Of a stretch of 64,000 bases of DNA, positions 34,188-41,506 are shown piece by piece. Under the pieces are notes generated by a model, which was not told the DNA's origin, did no database searches, and saw only the letters and a list, made by a program, of their open reading frames with translations. A program made the position numbers and the translations under genes. Numbering within the stretch: the stretch's first letter is position 1; each line of letters begins with the position of its first letter. Source of the stretch: Algoriphagus oliviformis (GTDB taxonomy: Bacteria > Bacteroidota > Bacteroidia > Cytophagales > Cyclobacteriaceae). The stretch is from assembly GCF_017254915.1 (NCBI RefSeq), contig NZ_JAFKCT010000001.1, positions 806,001 to 870,000 on the forward strand. The letters run 5' to 3'.

Positions 34188-35954
34188 ATGGATATTTTTG
34201 ATTTTCGGCAGGAGGGTCTGGAGGGCAAGTTGGGATCGGTGCGAAAGAAGGCCTCCCAGCTTTCCCTTCTGCGCCTGGTCTTGTTTTTTGCAATCGGCAC
34301 GCTGTTCGTCCTCGGCCTAGCAGAGCACCCGATATTTCTGATTCCGGCGTTGGTCGTAGCCTATCTCTTTGTTCGGTCGGTGGCGTCCTACAATTTCCAA
34401 AAAGACCAAGAAGCCATCTACCTTGCCCTGGAGCAGATGGCTGCTCGAAAGGAAAAGCGGAGCCAGCGGCAGTTGGCGGGATTTGATCCGGGGACGGATT
34501 TTTTGGACAAAGCCCATCCCTTTTGCAACGATCTGGATCTGTTTGGCGAGCATAGCCTATTCCAGCTGCTCAATCATACGGTCTCCCCGGGCGGGAAGGC
34601 ACGGCTGGCCGCCTTGATGAAAAGTAGTTTTTCCAGAAAAGAATCTGAAGAGAGGGCAGAGGCGGTGGTGGAGCTGGGCTCCAAGCGTCTCCTGCTTCAG
34701 GCTCTGGAAGCTGCCGGACTTGCCCTCAAAAAGGAAGGCAAAGAGGATGCAAAGTGGATCGCTTGGCTGGGATCGGCGGAGAAGCTTTCGGTCTTTGCCA
34801 GGATTCTGGCCATTGTCGGCCCCTTGGGGGGCATCACGATGCTGGCCTTGATCTATGTGGGAATTATTCCCCCTGCCTTGCTTGGGGTTTGGGTCTTGAT
34901 CGGCGTGGCTGTTTTGGGGACGGTCTTTCAGCCCCTGAAGAAGGCCGATGAGTCCATTCCCTTTGCCTCCACGCTCAAGTCCTACCGGGTCAGAGCCGAG
35001 CAAATCGAGAAAGAGGTCTTTGCTTCCGCCCAGCTGCTCGCTGCGCAAAAAGCCCTCTGTCCCGATGGCGCGTCTCCGTCGGCCTTGCTGCGGGACTTGG
35101 ATAGGCTGGGCCTTTGGGTGCAAAACCGCCTCAACCTGCTCTACTTGCCGATCAACCTCCTGTTTTGGACGGATTTTCTGCTTTTTACCCAGCTGGTCTC
35201 CTGGAAAAACAGGGTCGGCCAGTCCCTCAGCCATTTGCCTGAAAATCTTGAAAGATGGGAAGTGTGGGCTTCTCTCGGAGCCTTTGAGGCGGAGATGGAG
35301 GGCTGCGGGGAGTTTCGCTGGACGGATGACAGCCAGCTGATCGCCACAGAGGTCTCCCATCCGATGATCTTGCCGGGGAAGGCGGTGCCAAATTCCATCC
35401 AGTTTGACTCCAGCCATAGACTGGCGCTGCTCACTGGTGCCAACATGAGCGGCAAGACGACCTTCATGCGCACCCTTGGGATCAACTGCGTCCTGGCCAA
35501 CCTGGGCCTGAGCCCTTTTGGCAAGAGCCTGGTCATGGGGGATTTCCAGCTCTACACCAGCATGCGCAATTCCGACAACCTGGGGGAAAGCGTCAGCTCT
35601 TTCTACGCCGAGCTCAAGCGCATCCATACCCTGATCGAGCGGCTGGAGGCAGGCGAGGAGCTGTTTTTTCTTTTGGACGAAATATTAAAAGGTACCAATA
35701 CCCAAGATAGAATCTCTGGCTCGGAGGCACTGATCAGGCAAACGCTCCGCCTCCGGGGCTTTGGGATCATCAGTACACACGACATTGAGCTGTCTTCACT
35801 GGCACAGACTGTGGAAAATATTCACAATTATTCCTTCCACTCGGAGATCCTGGACCGCTCCATCGACTTCGACTACAAGATCAAAAAAGGGCCTTGCCCG
35901 AGTTTCAACGCACATAAATTGATGGAATTGATGGGGATCCGCTTCGAGGGCTGA
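34188..35954 (+). CDS. Membrane-anchored MutS-like ATPase
   Basis: 588 residues. The C-terminal domain is a MutS ATPase: Walker A TGANMSGKTTFMRT (about 415-428), Walker B and signature FFLLDEILKGTNTQDR (about 490-505) and the H-motif ISTHDIELS. The mismatch-binding and clamp domains of true MutS are missing; the N-terminal half instead has hydrophobic pairs (LLRLVLFFAIGTLFVLG with IPALVVAYLFV; later GGITMLALIYVGIIPPALLG). The membrane topology makes classical mismatch repair unlikely. The substrate is unknown. I prefer the ATG at 34188 over a TTG six bases upstream. Confidence 0.88.
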   Translation: MDIFDFRQEGLEGKLGSVRKKASQLSLLRLVLFFAIGTLFVLGLAEHPIFLIPALVVAYLFVRSVASYNFQKDQEAIYLALEQMAARKEKRSQRQLAGFDPGTDFLDKAHPFCNDLDLFGEHSLFQLLNHTVSPGGKARLAALMKSSFSRKESEERAEAVVELGSKRLLLQALEAAGLALKKEGKEDAKWIAWLGSAEKLSVFARILAIVGPLGGITMLALIYVGIIPPALLGVWVLIGVAVLGTVFQPLKKADESIPFASTLKSYRVRAEQIEKEVFASAQLLAAQKALCPDGASPSALLRDLDRLGLWVQNRLNLLYLPINLLFWTDFLLFTQLVSWKNRVGQSLSHLPENLERWEVWASLGAFEAEMEGCGEFRWTDDSQLIATEVSHPMILPGKAVPNSIQFDSSHRLALLTGANMSGKTTFMRTLGINCVLANLGLSPFGKSLVMGDFQLYTSMRNSDNLGESVSSFYAELKRIHTLIERLEAGEELFFLLDEILKGTNTQDRISGSEALIRQTLRLRGFGIISTHDIELSSLAQTVENIHNYSFHSEILDRSIDFDYKIKKGPCPSFNAHKLMELMGIRFEG

Positions 35955-36021
35955 GCGCATGTGGCACTTGGATTGGGTAGGGTGATTCGAAAATGAATTG
36001 TTTACCTAAACCAAATTTATC

Positions 36022-36177
36022 ATGAGCTCTTTATTGTATCTTATCGCGTTGGTGTTGATCATTGGGTGGCTGTTGGGAGTGTTCGTTTATAGTGTGGGAG
36101 GATTGATCCACATCCTGTTGGTGTTGGCTGTTGTTGCCATCTTGCTCCGCCTAATCGGTGGCGGTAGGGCCGTCTGA
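36022..36177 (+). CDS. lmo0937-family small membrane protein
   Basis: 51 residues, almost wholly hydrophobic: MSSLLYLIALVLIIGWLLGV, then FVYSVGGLIHILLVLAVVAI, then LLRLIGGGRAV. The spacing of WLLG, VGGLIHILL and LLRLI is that of the lmo0937 (DUF5670) family of two-helix membrane proteins, common in stress-related loci of many bacteria and of unknown function. It stands between the MutS-like gene and purK. Confidence 0.85.
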   Translation: MSSLLYLIALVLIIGWLLGVFVYSVGGLIHILLVLAVVAILLRLIGGGRAV

Positions 36178-36249
36178 GAAGGCAGAGGATCGGATCCGAC
36201 TTTTATTTCTACGCCTATTCTCTGAGAATCTGTTAATTTTGGCGTGCTT

Positions 36250-37395
36250 ATGACTAATCCTGCACAAAACCAGATTCTCGGAATTCTCGGAGGAGGGCAG
36301 CTTGGACGAATGGTGATCCAAGCCGCCATCAATTACAATCAAGATATCCACATTCTCGACCCTGATGCCAATGCTCCCTGCAAGGACATTGCTCAGGCGT
36401 TCGAGGTGGGGTCTCTCAAGGACTTTGACACGGTCCTGGCGTTTGGGAAAAAATGCGACGTGATCACGGTGGAGATCGAAGCGGTCAACACCGAAGCGCT
36501 GCAGAAGCTGGCGGACGAGGGGAAAAAGGTTTTTCCCCAACCCCACATCCTCAAGCTCATCCAGGACAAGCGGGAGCAAAAGCAGTTTTACCAGCAGCAT
36601 GGGATTCCCACCGCTGACTTTGTGCTGACGGCCGACAAGGCGGATGTCGTCTCAAAAAAGGATTTTTTGCCTGCCGTCAACAAACTCGGCAAGGAAGGCT
36701 ACGACGGACGCGGGGTGCAGATCCTGCGCAGCGAAGCCGATCTGGAGCAAGCTTTTGACGCACCGGGTTTGCTCGAAAAACTCATCGATTTTGACAAGGA
36801 AATAGCCGTCACCGTAGCCCGCAACGAAAAGGGGGAGCTGATCGCCTATCCTGCCGTCGAGTGCGCCTTCCACCCCACCGCCAATCTGGTGGAGTTTCTT
36901 TTTGCGCCAGCGGAAATCTCACCCGAAATAGAAGCCAAAGCCCAGGAAATCGCCAAAGACGTGATCCTGAAACTGGACATGGTCGGCATCCTGGCCGTGG
37001 AGCTATTTGTCACCAAGTCCGGCGAAGTGCTCGTCAACGAGATCGCGCCCCGTCCCCACAACAGCGGACACCATACCATCGAAGCCAATTTTACCTCCCA
37101 GTTTGAGCAGCATCTGCGTGCGGTGATGAACTGGCCGCTGGGTGACCCCAGCCTGCGCTGTCCCGCCGCCATGATCAACCTGCTGGGCGAAGACGGCTAC
37201 AGCGGAGAGGCGATAGTGGAGGGAAAAGAAGAAGCCATGGCCGAAAAGGGCGTGTATATCCATCTTTACGGCAAAAAACTCACGAAGCCTTTCCGAAAAA
37301 TGGGCCACGTGACCCTGCTGGACGAAAGTGTCTCCAGCCTCAAGGCCAAGGCCAACCGAATCAAAGAACTCATCAAAATCAAATCCAACGCATGA
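36250..37395 (+). CDS. purK: N5-carboxyaminoimidazole ribonucleotide synthase
   Basis: 381 residues of the ATP-grasp superfamily. It uses ATP and bicarbonate to carboxylate AIR in purine synthesis. The N-terminal ILGILGGGQLGRMVIQAA, central KLGKEGYDGRGVQIL and VNEIAPRPHNSGHHTIEA are typical. I chose the ATG at 36250; a GTG six bases upstream would add two residues. The stop overlaps the purE start by four bases (ATGA), so the two enzymes are made from one transcript. Confidence 0.96.
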   Translation: MTNPAQNQILGILGGGQLGRMVIQAAINYNQDIHILDPDANAPCKDIAQAFEVGSLKDFDTVLAFGKKCDVITVEIEAVNTEALQKLADEGKKVFPQPHILKLIQDKREQKQFYQQHGIPTADFVLTADKADVVSKKDFLPAVNKLGKEGYDGRGVQILRSEADLEQAFDAPGLLEKLIDFDKEIAVTVARNEKGELIAYPAVECAFHPTANLVEFLFAPAEISPEIEAKAQEIAKDVILKLDMVGILAVELFVTKSGEVLVNEIAPRPHNSGHHTIEANFTSQFEQHLRAVMNWPLGDPSLRCPAAMINLLGEDGYSGEAIVEGKEEAMAEKGVYIHLYGKKLTKPFRKMGHVTLLDESVSSLKAKANRIKELIKIKSNA

Positions 37396-37907
37396 ACCCA
37401 CAGGTAGGAATCATCATGGGAAGTCAGTCGGACCTTCCTATCATGGCGGAAGCCGCCCAGTTTCTGGAAGAACTCGGAATCGCCTATGAGCTGACCGTCG
37501 TATCCGCGCACCGCACGCCTCAGCGCATGATCGACTATGCGGGCTCTGCCCGTGAGCGTGGGATCAAAGTGATCGTGGCGGGAGCTGGCGGAGCGGCGCA
37601 TTTGCCAGGAATGGTCGCGTCACTAACTAGCCTGCCCGTGATCGGCGTACCCGTGCTGAGCTCCAATTCCATCGATGGCTGGGATAGTATTTTGTCCATT
37701 CTGCAGATGCCGAGCGGGATTCCCGTCGCTACTGTGGCGCTGAACGGAGGCAAAAACGCCGGTATTTTGGCAGCTTCCATCGTCGGAGCCTACGATGCGG
37801 AAGTCGGGAACAAGATGGACTCATTCAAGGCCGGCCTTCGCCAGAAAGTCGAAGATTCCGCCGCACAGCTGGAGGAAAAAGGCTGGAAAGCGGTACTGAA
37901 GAAATGA
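37392..37907 (+). CDS. purE: N5-carboxyaminoimidazole ribonucleotide mutase
   Basis: 171 residues of class I PurE, which moves the carboxyl group made by PurK from N5 to C4. Signatures are GIIMGSQSDLP, VVSAHRTPQRM and VAGAGGAAHLPGMVA. It forms an octamer in characterised members. It is translationally coupled to purK. The last bases belong to an inverted repeat that extends into the spacer. Confidence 0.97.
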   Translation: MNPQVGIIMGSQSDLPIMAEAAQFLEELGIAYELTVVSAHRTPQRMIDYAGSARERGIKVIVAGAGGAAHLPGMVASLTSLPVIGVPVLSSNSIDGWDSILSILQMPSGIPVATVALNGGKNAGILAASIVGAYDAEVGNKMDSFKAGLRQKVEDSAAQLEEKGWKAVLKK

Positions 37908-37953
37908 TTTGAAATTTGGGATTCGAAATTCGGGTCGACCAAAATTTCAAATC
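37906..37953. repeat. Inverted repeat after purE
   Basis: GATTTGAAATTT and AAATTTCAAATC, perfect 12-bp arms 24 bases apart, starting in the purE stop codon. Internal direct repeats of TTYGAAATTYGGG add to a nested A/T-rich structure. Confidence 0.75.
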
Positions 37954-37981
37954 TCAAACCTGTAATTTCAAATTCTCCCCC

Positions 37982-38122
37982 ATGGATTGGAAAAAGCCCA
38001 TCAAATTCAAGATCGGTTCGGAGGACTGGGAAATGCCCCTGAACGTTCTGATCATGCTGATCGCCATTACCTTGGCCTTGATGGGGCTGGGGGCTTGGAT
38101 GGGGTTTCAGTTTGGATCATAA
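37982..38122 (+). CDS. Small 46-residue membrane protein
   Basis: MDWKKPIKFKIGSEDWEMPL followed by a single helix NVLIMLIAITLALMGLGAWM and the tail GFQFGS. A cytosolic basic N-terminus with one membrane helix. No family is recognised. It follows purE after an inverted repeat and is ended by the hairpin that also forms the first of three Fic-linked palindromes. Coding status is supported by codon use and a clear ATG. Confidence 0.65.
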   Translation: MDWKKPIKFKIGSEDWEMPLNVLIMLIAITLALMGLGAWMGFQFGS

Positions 38123-38141
38123 AACGGACTTAAGAATGCCT

Positions 38142-38178
38142 TGAGCCGATTAGAGAAGCTAATCGGCTCATTTTTTTT
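38142..38178 (+). terminator. Terminator doubling as first Fic-linked palindrome
   Basis: TGAGCCGATTA/TAATCGGCTCA, perfect 11-bp arms with a 7-base loop (29 bp in total), followed by eight T. The same 29-bp layout recurs at 44 and 88 bases downstream. Confidence 0.9.
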
Positions 38179-38185
38179 GAAATTA

Positions 38186-38214
38186 TGAGCCGAATAAATT
38201 GATTAATCGGCTCA
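38186..38214. promoter_or_regulatory. Second Fic-linked palindrome (putative operator)
   Basis: 29 bp with half-sites TGAGCCGA and TCGGCTCA, starting exactly 44 bp after the first copy. There is no T-tract, so it is a likely protein-binding site rather than a terminator. Confidence 0.75.
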
Positions 38215-38229
38215 GATATTGAGTATATT

Positions 38230-38258
38230 TGAGCCGAATAGGATCCACAATTGGCTCA
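38230..38258. promoter_or_regulatory. Third Fic-linked palindrome, ending on the start codon
   Basis: 29 bp with half-sites TGAGCCGA and TTGGCTCA (one mismatch), again 44 bp after the previous copy. Its last base is the A of the fic ATG. Confidence 0.72.
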
Positions 38259-39367
38259 TGACGTATAATTGGCAACTAGCTGGCTGGCCGGAGTTTCAGT
38301 TTTCCCCGGGTTTGCTGGACGATTTTCAGCTGAAATTTCTGCTGAAGTCCGGAAAATCCAACGGGCAATATTCCGGCATTTCCCCCGAGAAGAAAGACCA
38401 GCTTCTCGTAGATATCCTGTTGTCCGAGGCGATCAAGACCTCCGCCATCGAGGGGGAGTTTCTCAGCCGAGTCGATGTGATGTCTTCCCTCAAAAAGTGC
38501 CTTGGCATCCATGAGGAGCGGCCCCGATTGGTCAAGGACCATCGAGCCAAAGGCATTGCCAAGCTGATGGTGGCCGTGCGGCAGTCTTGGCAGGAGCCGC
38601 TGAGCGATGCGATGCTCTTTTCCTGGCATGAGATGCTCATGGAGGGCAATCGCTTCATCCAGGCCGGAAAATGGAGAGCGGGGACGGAGCCCATGCAGGT
38701 GGTCTCGGGAGCGATGGGAAAGGAAGTGGTGCATTTCGAGGCGCCTCCTTCCGATCAGGTTCCGCAGGAGATGGTGCGCTTTATCGCTTGGTTTAATGCC
38801 ACGGCGCCAGGAGGAAAGCAGGCGATTTTGAACCCGGTGTTGCGATCCGCGTGGATCCATATTTACTTTGAGAGTATCCACCCCTTTGAGGATGGAAATG
38901 GCCGGATTGGCCGTGCTTTGGCGGAAAAAGCCCTGCACCAAGGTGTGGAGCACCCGATTTTGATCAGTCTCTCCCAGGTGATCGAGGCAGATCGCAATCT
39001 TTATTACGAAAAGCTGAAAGAAGCCCAAAGCAGCCTTCAGATAGACCGTTGGCTGACGTACTTTGGGGAAGTGGTGCTCAAGGCCCAGGAAAAGGTGGAG
39101 GAATTGATCGAGTTTTCACTGAAGAAAACACGGCTTTTCGATACCTATCGTGCCCAGCTGAATGAACGGGAACTGAAAGCGCTCAGCCGGATGCTGGACG
39201 AAGGCCCAGACGGCTTTGAAGGCGGTATGAATGCCAAGAAGTACATGTCGATCACGGGGGCTTCCAAGGCCACGGCGACCCGGGACTTGCAGCGTTTGCG
39301 TGATTTGGGGATTTTGATCGCCGGGGGAGGTGGGAGAAGTGTGCGGTACGAGATAAACCTGATCTGA
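38258..39367 (+). CDS. Fic-family AMPylator-type protein with C-terminal winged helix
   Basis: 369 residues. An N-terminal DUF4172-like region (WQLAGWPEFQFSPGLL) carries the inhibitory motif TSAIEG (61-66), which makes it a class II, self-inhibited Fic protein. The catalytic loop HPFEDGNGR (208-216) is complete. The C-terminus (MSITGASKATATRDLQRL, DLGILIAGGGGRSVRYE) is a winged helix. Fic domains usually transfer AMP to a target; the target is unknown. Three palindromic sites end at its start codon, consistent with autoregulation by the C-terminal domain. An in-frame TTG 39 bases upstream would extend into the operator and is less likely. Confidence 0.9.
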   Translation: MTYNWQLAGWPEFQFSPGLLDDFQLKFLLKSGKSNGQYSGISPEKKDQLLVDILLSEAIKTSAIEGEFLSRVDVMSSLKKCLGIHEERPRLVKDHRAKGIAKLMVAVRQSWQEPLSDAMLFSWHEMLMEGNRFIQAGKWRAGTEPMQVVSGAMGKEVVHFEAPPSDQVPQEMVRFIAWFNATAPGGKQAILNPVLRSAWIHIYFESIHPFEDGNGRIGRALAEKALHQGVEHPILISLSQVIEADRNLYYEKLKEAQSSLQIDRWLTYFGEVVLKAQEKVEELIEFSLKKTRLFDTYRAQLNERELKALSRMLDEGPDGFEGGMNAKKYMSITGASKATATRDLQRLRDLGILIAGGGGRSVRYEINLI

Positions 39368-39428
39368 TTAGCTTTTGAGGCGAACTTTTCCAAAGTTCGA
39401 GGCTTAGGAAAAGTCCAACGCCCCAGCC

Positions 39429-40553
39429 ATGAACCATCTCATCCAGCTCAGACATACCCTTCATCAGTTTCCCGAGATCGCCTTGGAGGAGGGGAAGACT
39501 GCCAGGCGGATTCTGGATTTTTTTGCCCCGCTCGGAGCAGACCGGACGATCAAAGGCCTGGGAGGTACAGGATTGGCCTTTGTGTTTAGAGGCAAAAAGC
39601 CCGGAAAGCGGCTGCTCTTCCGTTGCGAATTGGACGCCTTGCCCATCGAGGACCTGAAGCCCAGCGATCACCAAAGCCAAATCCCCGGGAAGGGCCATCT
39701 CTGCGGACACGATGGGCATATGGCGATAGTCTGTGGCTTGGGGGAAACCCTTTCCAAAAGCCGACCCGAATCGGGGGAAGTAGTCTTGCTTTTTCAGCCT
39801 GCCGAAGAAACAGGGGATGGAGCGAAGGCCATTTTGGATGATCCCCGGTTTGCCGAGATCCGTCCCGATGCGGCCTTTGCGCTGCATAATCTGCCGGGAT
39901 ATCCCCTTCATCAGATCGTCATGAGAGCGGGGACTTTCGCGGCAGGCAGTACCGGGATGACGGTCTCGCTGACGGGAAAAACTTCCCACTCCGCCCATCC
40001 TGAAGCCGGAATCAACCCTGCCCAGGCACTCGCCAACTTGATCCAGAGGCTTCCGCGGCTGCCACAGGACTTGCCCGGCTATGCGCTGCTCACCCTGATC
40101 CATGCTGAGTTGGGAAGTCTGGCCTTTGGCACGAGTGCCGGAAAGGCAGGCCTAAGCATGACCCTGCGCGCTTTTGACCAGGCTGAATTGGAGCGCTTGA
40201 TCGCTTTGGTGAAAAGGGAGGCCAAGATTGAGGCCGAAAAGGCAGGCCTGAAGCTGGACTTTCACTTTGTCGAAAGCTTTGCAGTTTCCAAAAACGATCC
40301 CGACCTCTATCCCATGGTGGAGCAGGCCGCCAATAATCTCGGGCTTTCCGTCGTGGAAAAGCCCGATCCCTTCCGATGGTCAGAGGATTTTGGGCTTTTT
40401 TCCCAGATTTGCCCGGCCTTTTTGTTTGGCCTGGGTGCGGGGGAAAACTGCCCCCAACTGCATGAAGGAGCCTATGATTTTCCGGATGAGTTGATTGGGA
40501 CTGGCGTGGGGGTTTTTGAAGAATTATCGGAACTGATTTTATCCAAGGACTGA
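39429..40553 (+). CDS. M20-family amidohydrolase
   Basis: 374 residues resembling M20D aminoacylases and hippurate hydrolases. The metal-binding motifs CGHDGHMA, QPAEETGDGA and ALHNLPG are present, with the dimerisation domain between (TGKTSHSAHPEAGINPA). It likely hydrolyses N-acyl amino acids or related amides in the cytosol. Length is typical. No signal peptide. It starts 61 bases after the fic gene and ends at a terminator shared with the converging NIPSNAP gene. Confidence 0.9.
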   Translation: MNHLIQLRHTLHQFPEIALEEGKTARRILDFFAPLGADRTIKGLGGTGLAFVFRGKKPGKRLLFRCELDALPIEDLKPSDHQSQIPGKGHLCGHDGHMAIVCGLGETLSKSRPESGEVVLLFQPAEETGDGAKAILDDPRFAEIRPDAAFALHNLPGYPLHQIVMRAGTFAAGSTGMTVSLTGKTSHSAHPEAGINPAQALANLIQRLPRLPQDLPGYALLTLIHAELGSLAFGTSAGKAGLSMTLRAFDQAELERLIALVKREAKIEAEKAGLKLDFHFVESFAVSKNDPDLYPMVEQAANNLGLSVVEKPDPFRWSEDFGLFSQICPAFLFGLGAGENCPQLHEGAYDFPDELIGTGVGVFEELSELILSKD

Positions 40554-40577
40554 AAAAGCCGACGGAAGTCGGCTTTT
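40554..40577. terminator. Bidirectional terminator between M20 and NIPSNAP genes
   Basis: AAAAGCCGAC/GTCGGCTTTT, 10-bp stem, loop GGAA. Confidence 0.8.
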
Positions 40578-40583
40578 AGCTGT

Positions 40584-41354
40584 TTAGAAGTCAGAGTAAT
40601 CTGTGGGATAAAGAAGCCGCTGGTCGTTTTTAGTCATGATGTTTTGATATTCCGGCAATACTTTCATCCGATTCCAATCGGGATCAGCGCCGAAGGCCTT
40701 CCAATGTGCATCTCTGGACTCGATATCCGAAAAGGTCGTCATGTACATCAGGTTCGGCATATTGGCTCCCGCGATCACTTCCCCATAGAATATCGGATTG
40801 AATTCCAATTTTGTGAAAATGTCCATTTCTCCTTCGTTGAACATTTTCACTTTCTGCTTGTAAAGCTTCTCGGTGGGGCTTTCATAGCTCCTCAATTCGT
40901 ACACGCGGTCTTTTTTTGGTCCAGTGACCTTGGATTCTGCAAATCTCGGATGTCCGGTGAAGGCTTGAAGAAAGGCTGTCTCGATTCGAGTGTATGGAGG
41001 GTTTTCAAATGGCGCGTTGATGTAGGCAGTTCCAGCCATTTGATAGCTTTGATCTTTAGCCAGCTTGCTTTCCAATTCCGAATAGGCTTTCATAGACGAA
41101 TAAGGAATGAGTAGGTAGATTTTTTTGCCCGCATCGGCTTGGGATGCGATGGGTTTGAAGACTCCAGCCTTGGGTATTCCATTTCGATGTAGTGCCGGGA
41201 GGAGGGCTTTCTCCAGGTAGGTGTCGATTTGACTTTCCTGATCGGCATTTTCGATGTGGTAGATCCTCAATTCATAGAAGTCCCGTTTTTGCGCAAAGGC
41301 CTGGATGGCGAGAAAGGCAAAAAAGAGGATAGGCAGGAAAATCTTGTTTTTCAT
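40584..41354 (-). CDS. NIPSNAP-family secreted protein
   Basis: 256 residues with a signal peptide (FLPILFFAFLAIQAFA/QKR). Two NIPSNAP (dimeric alpha/beta barrel) repeats follow: DFYELRIYHIENADQESQI and RVYELRSYESPTEKLYKQK, the second with FNEGEMDIFTKLEFNPIFYG. NIPSNAP proteins are presumed enzymes or binding proteins of unknown substrate. The sequence is more AT-rich than its neighbours, which may indicate a different origin. It is monocistronic. Confidence 0.9.
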   Translation of the reverse strand: MKNKIFLPILFFAFLAIQAFAQKRDFYELRIYHIENADQESQIDTYLEKALLPALHRNGIPKAGVFKPIASQADAGKKIYLLIPYSSMKAYSELESKLAKDQSYQMAGTAYINAPFENPPYTRIETAFLQAFTGHPRFAESKVTGPKKDRVYELRSYESPTEKLYKQKVKMFNEGEMDIFTKLEFNPIFYGEVIAGANMPNLMYMTTFSDIESRDAHWKAFGADPDWNRMKVLPEYQNIMTKNDQRLLYPTDYSDF

Positions 41355-41444
41355 GATGATAGGCTGAAGGTTTATTGATGGGTATTGGGCGATAATTTAG
41401 GCTTTATCGGTTAGCCTTCATCCTGTAGCTTCCGGTTAGGCCAT

Positions 41445-41476
41445 AAAAAAGCCCCAAAGGACATTGCCTCGGGGCT
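41445..41476 (-). terminator. Terminator of the M1 peptidase gene
   Basis: AGCCCC/GGGGCT with an inner AGG/CCT pair and a six-base T run on the minus strand. Confidence 0.75.
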
Positions 41477-41506
41477 GTAAGTCTAAAATTCTGTAACGGC
41501 TATTGC

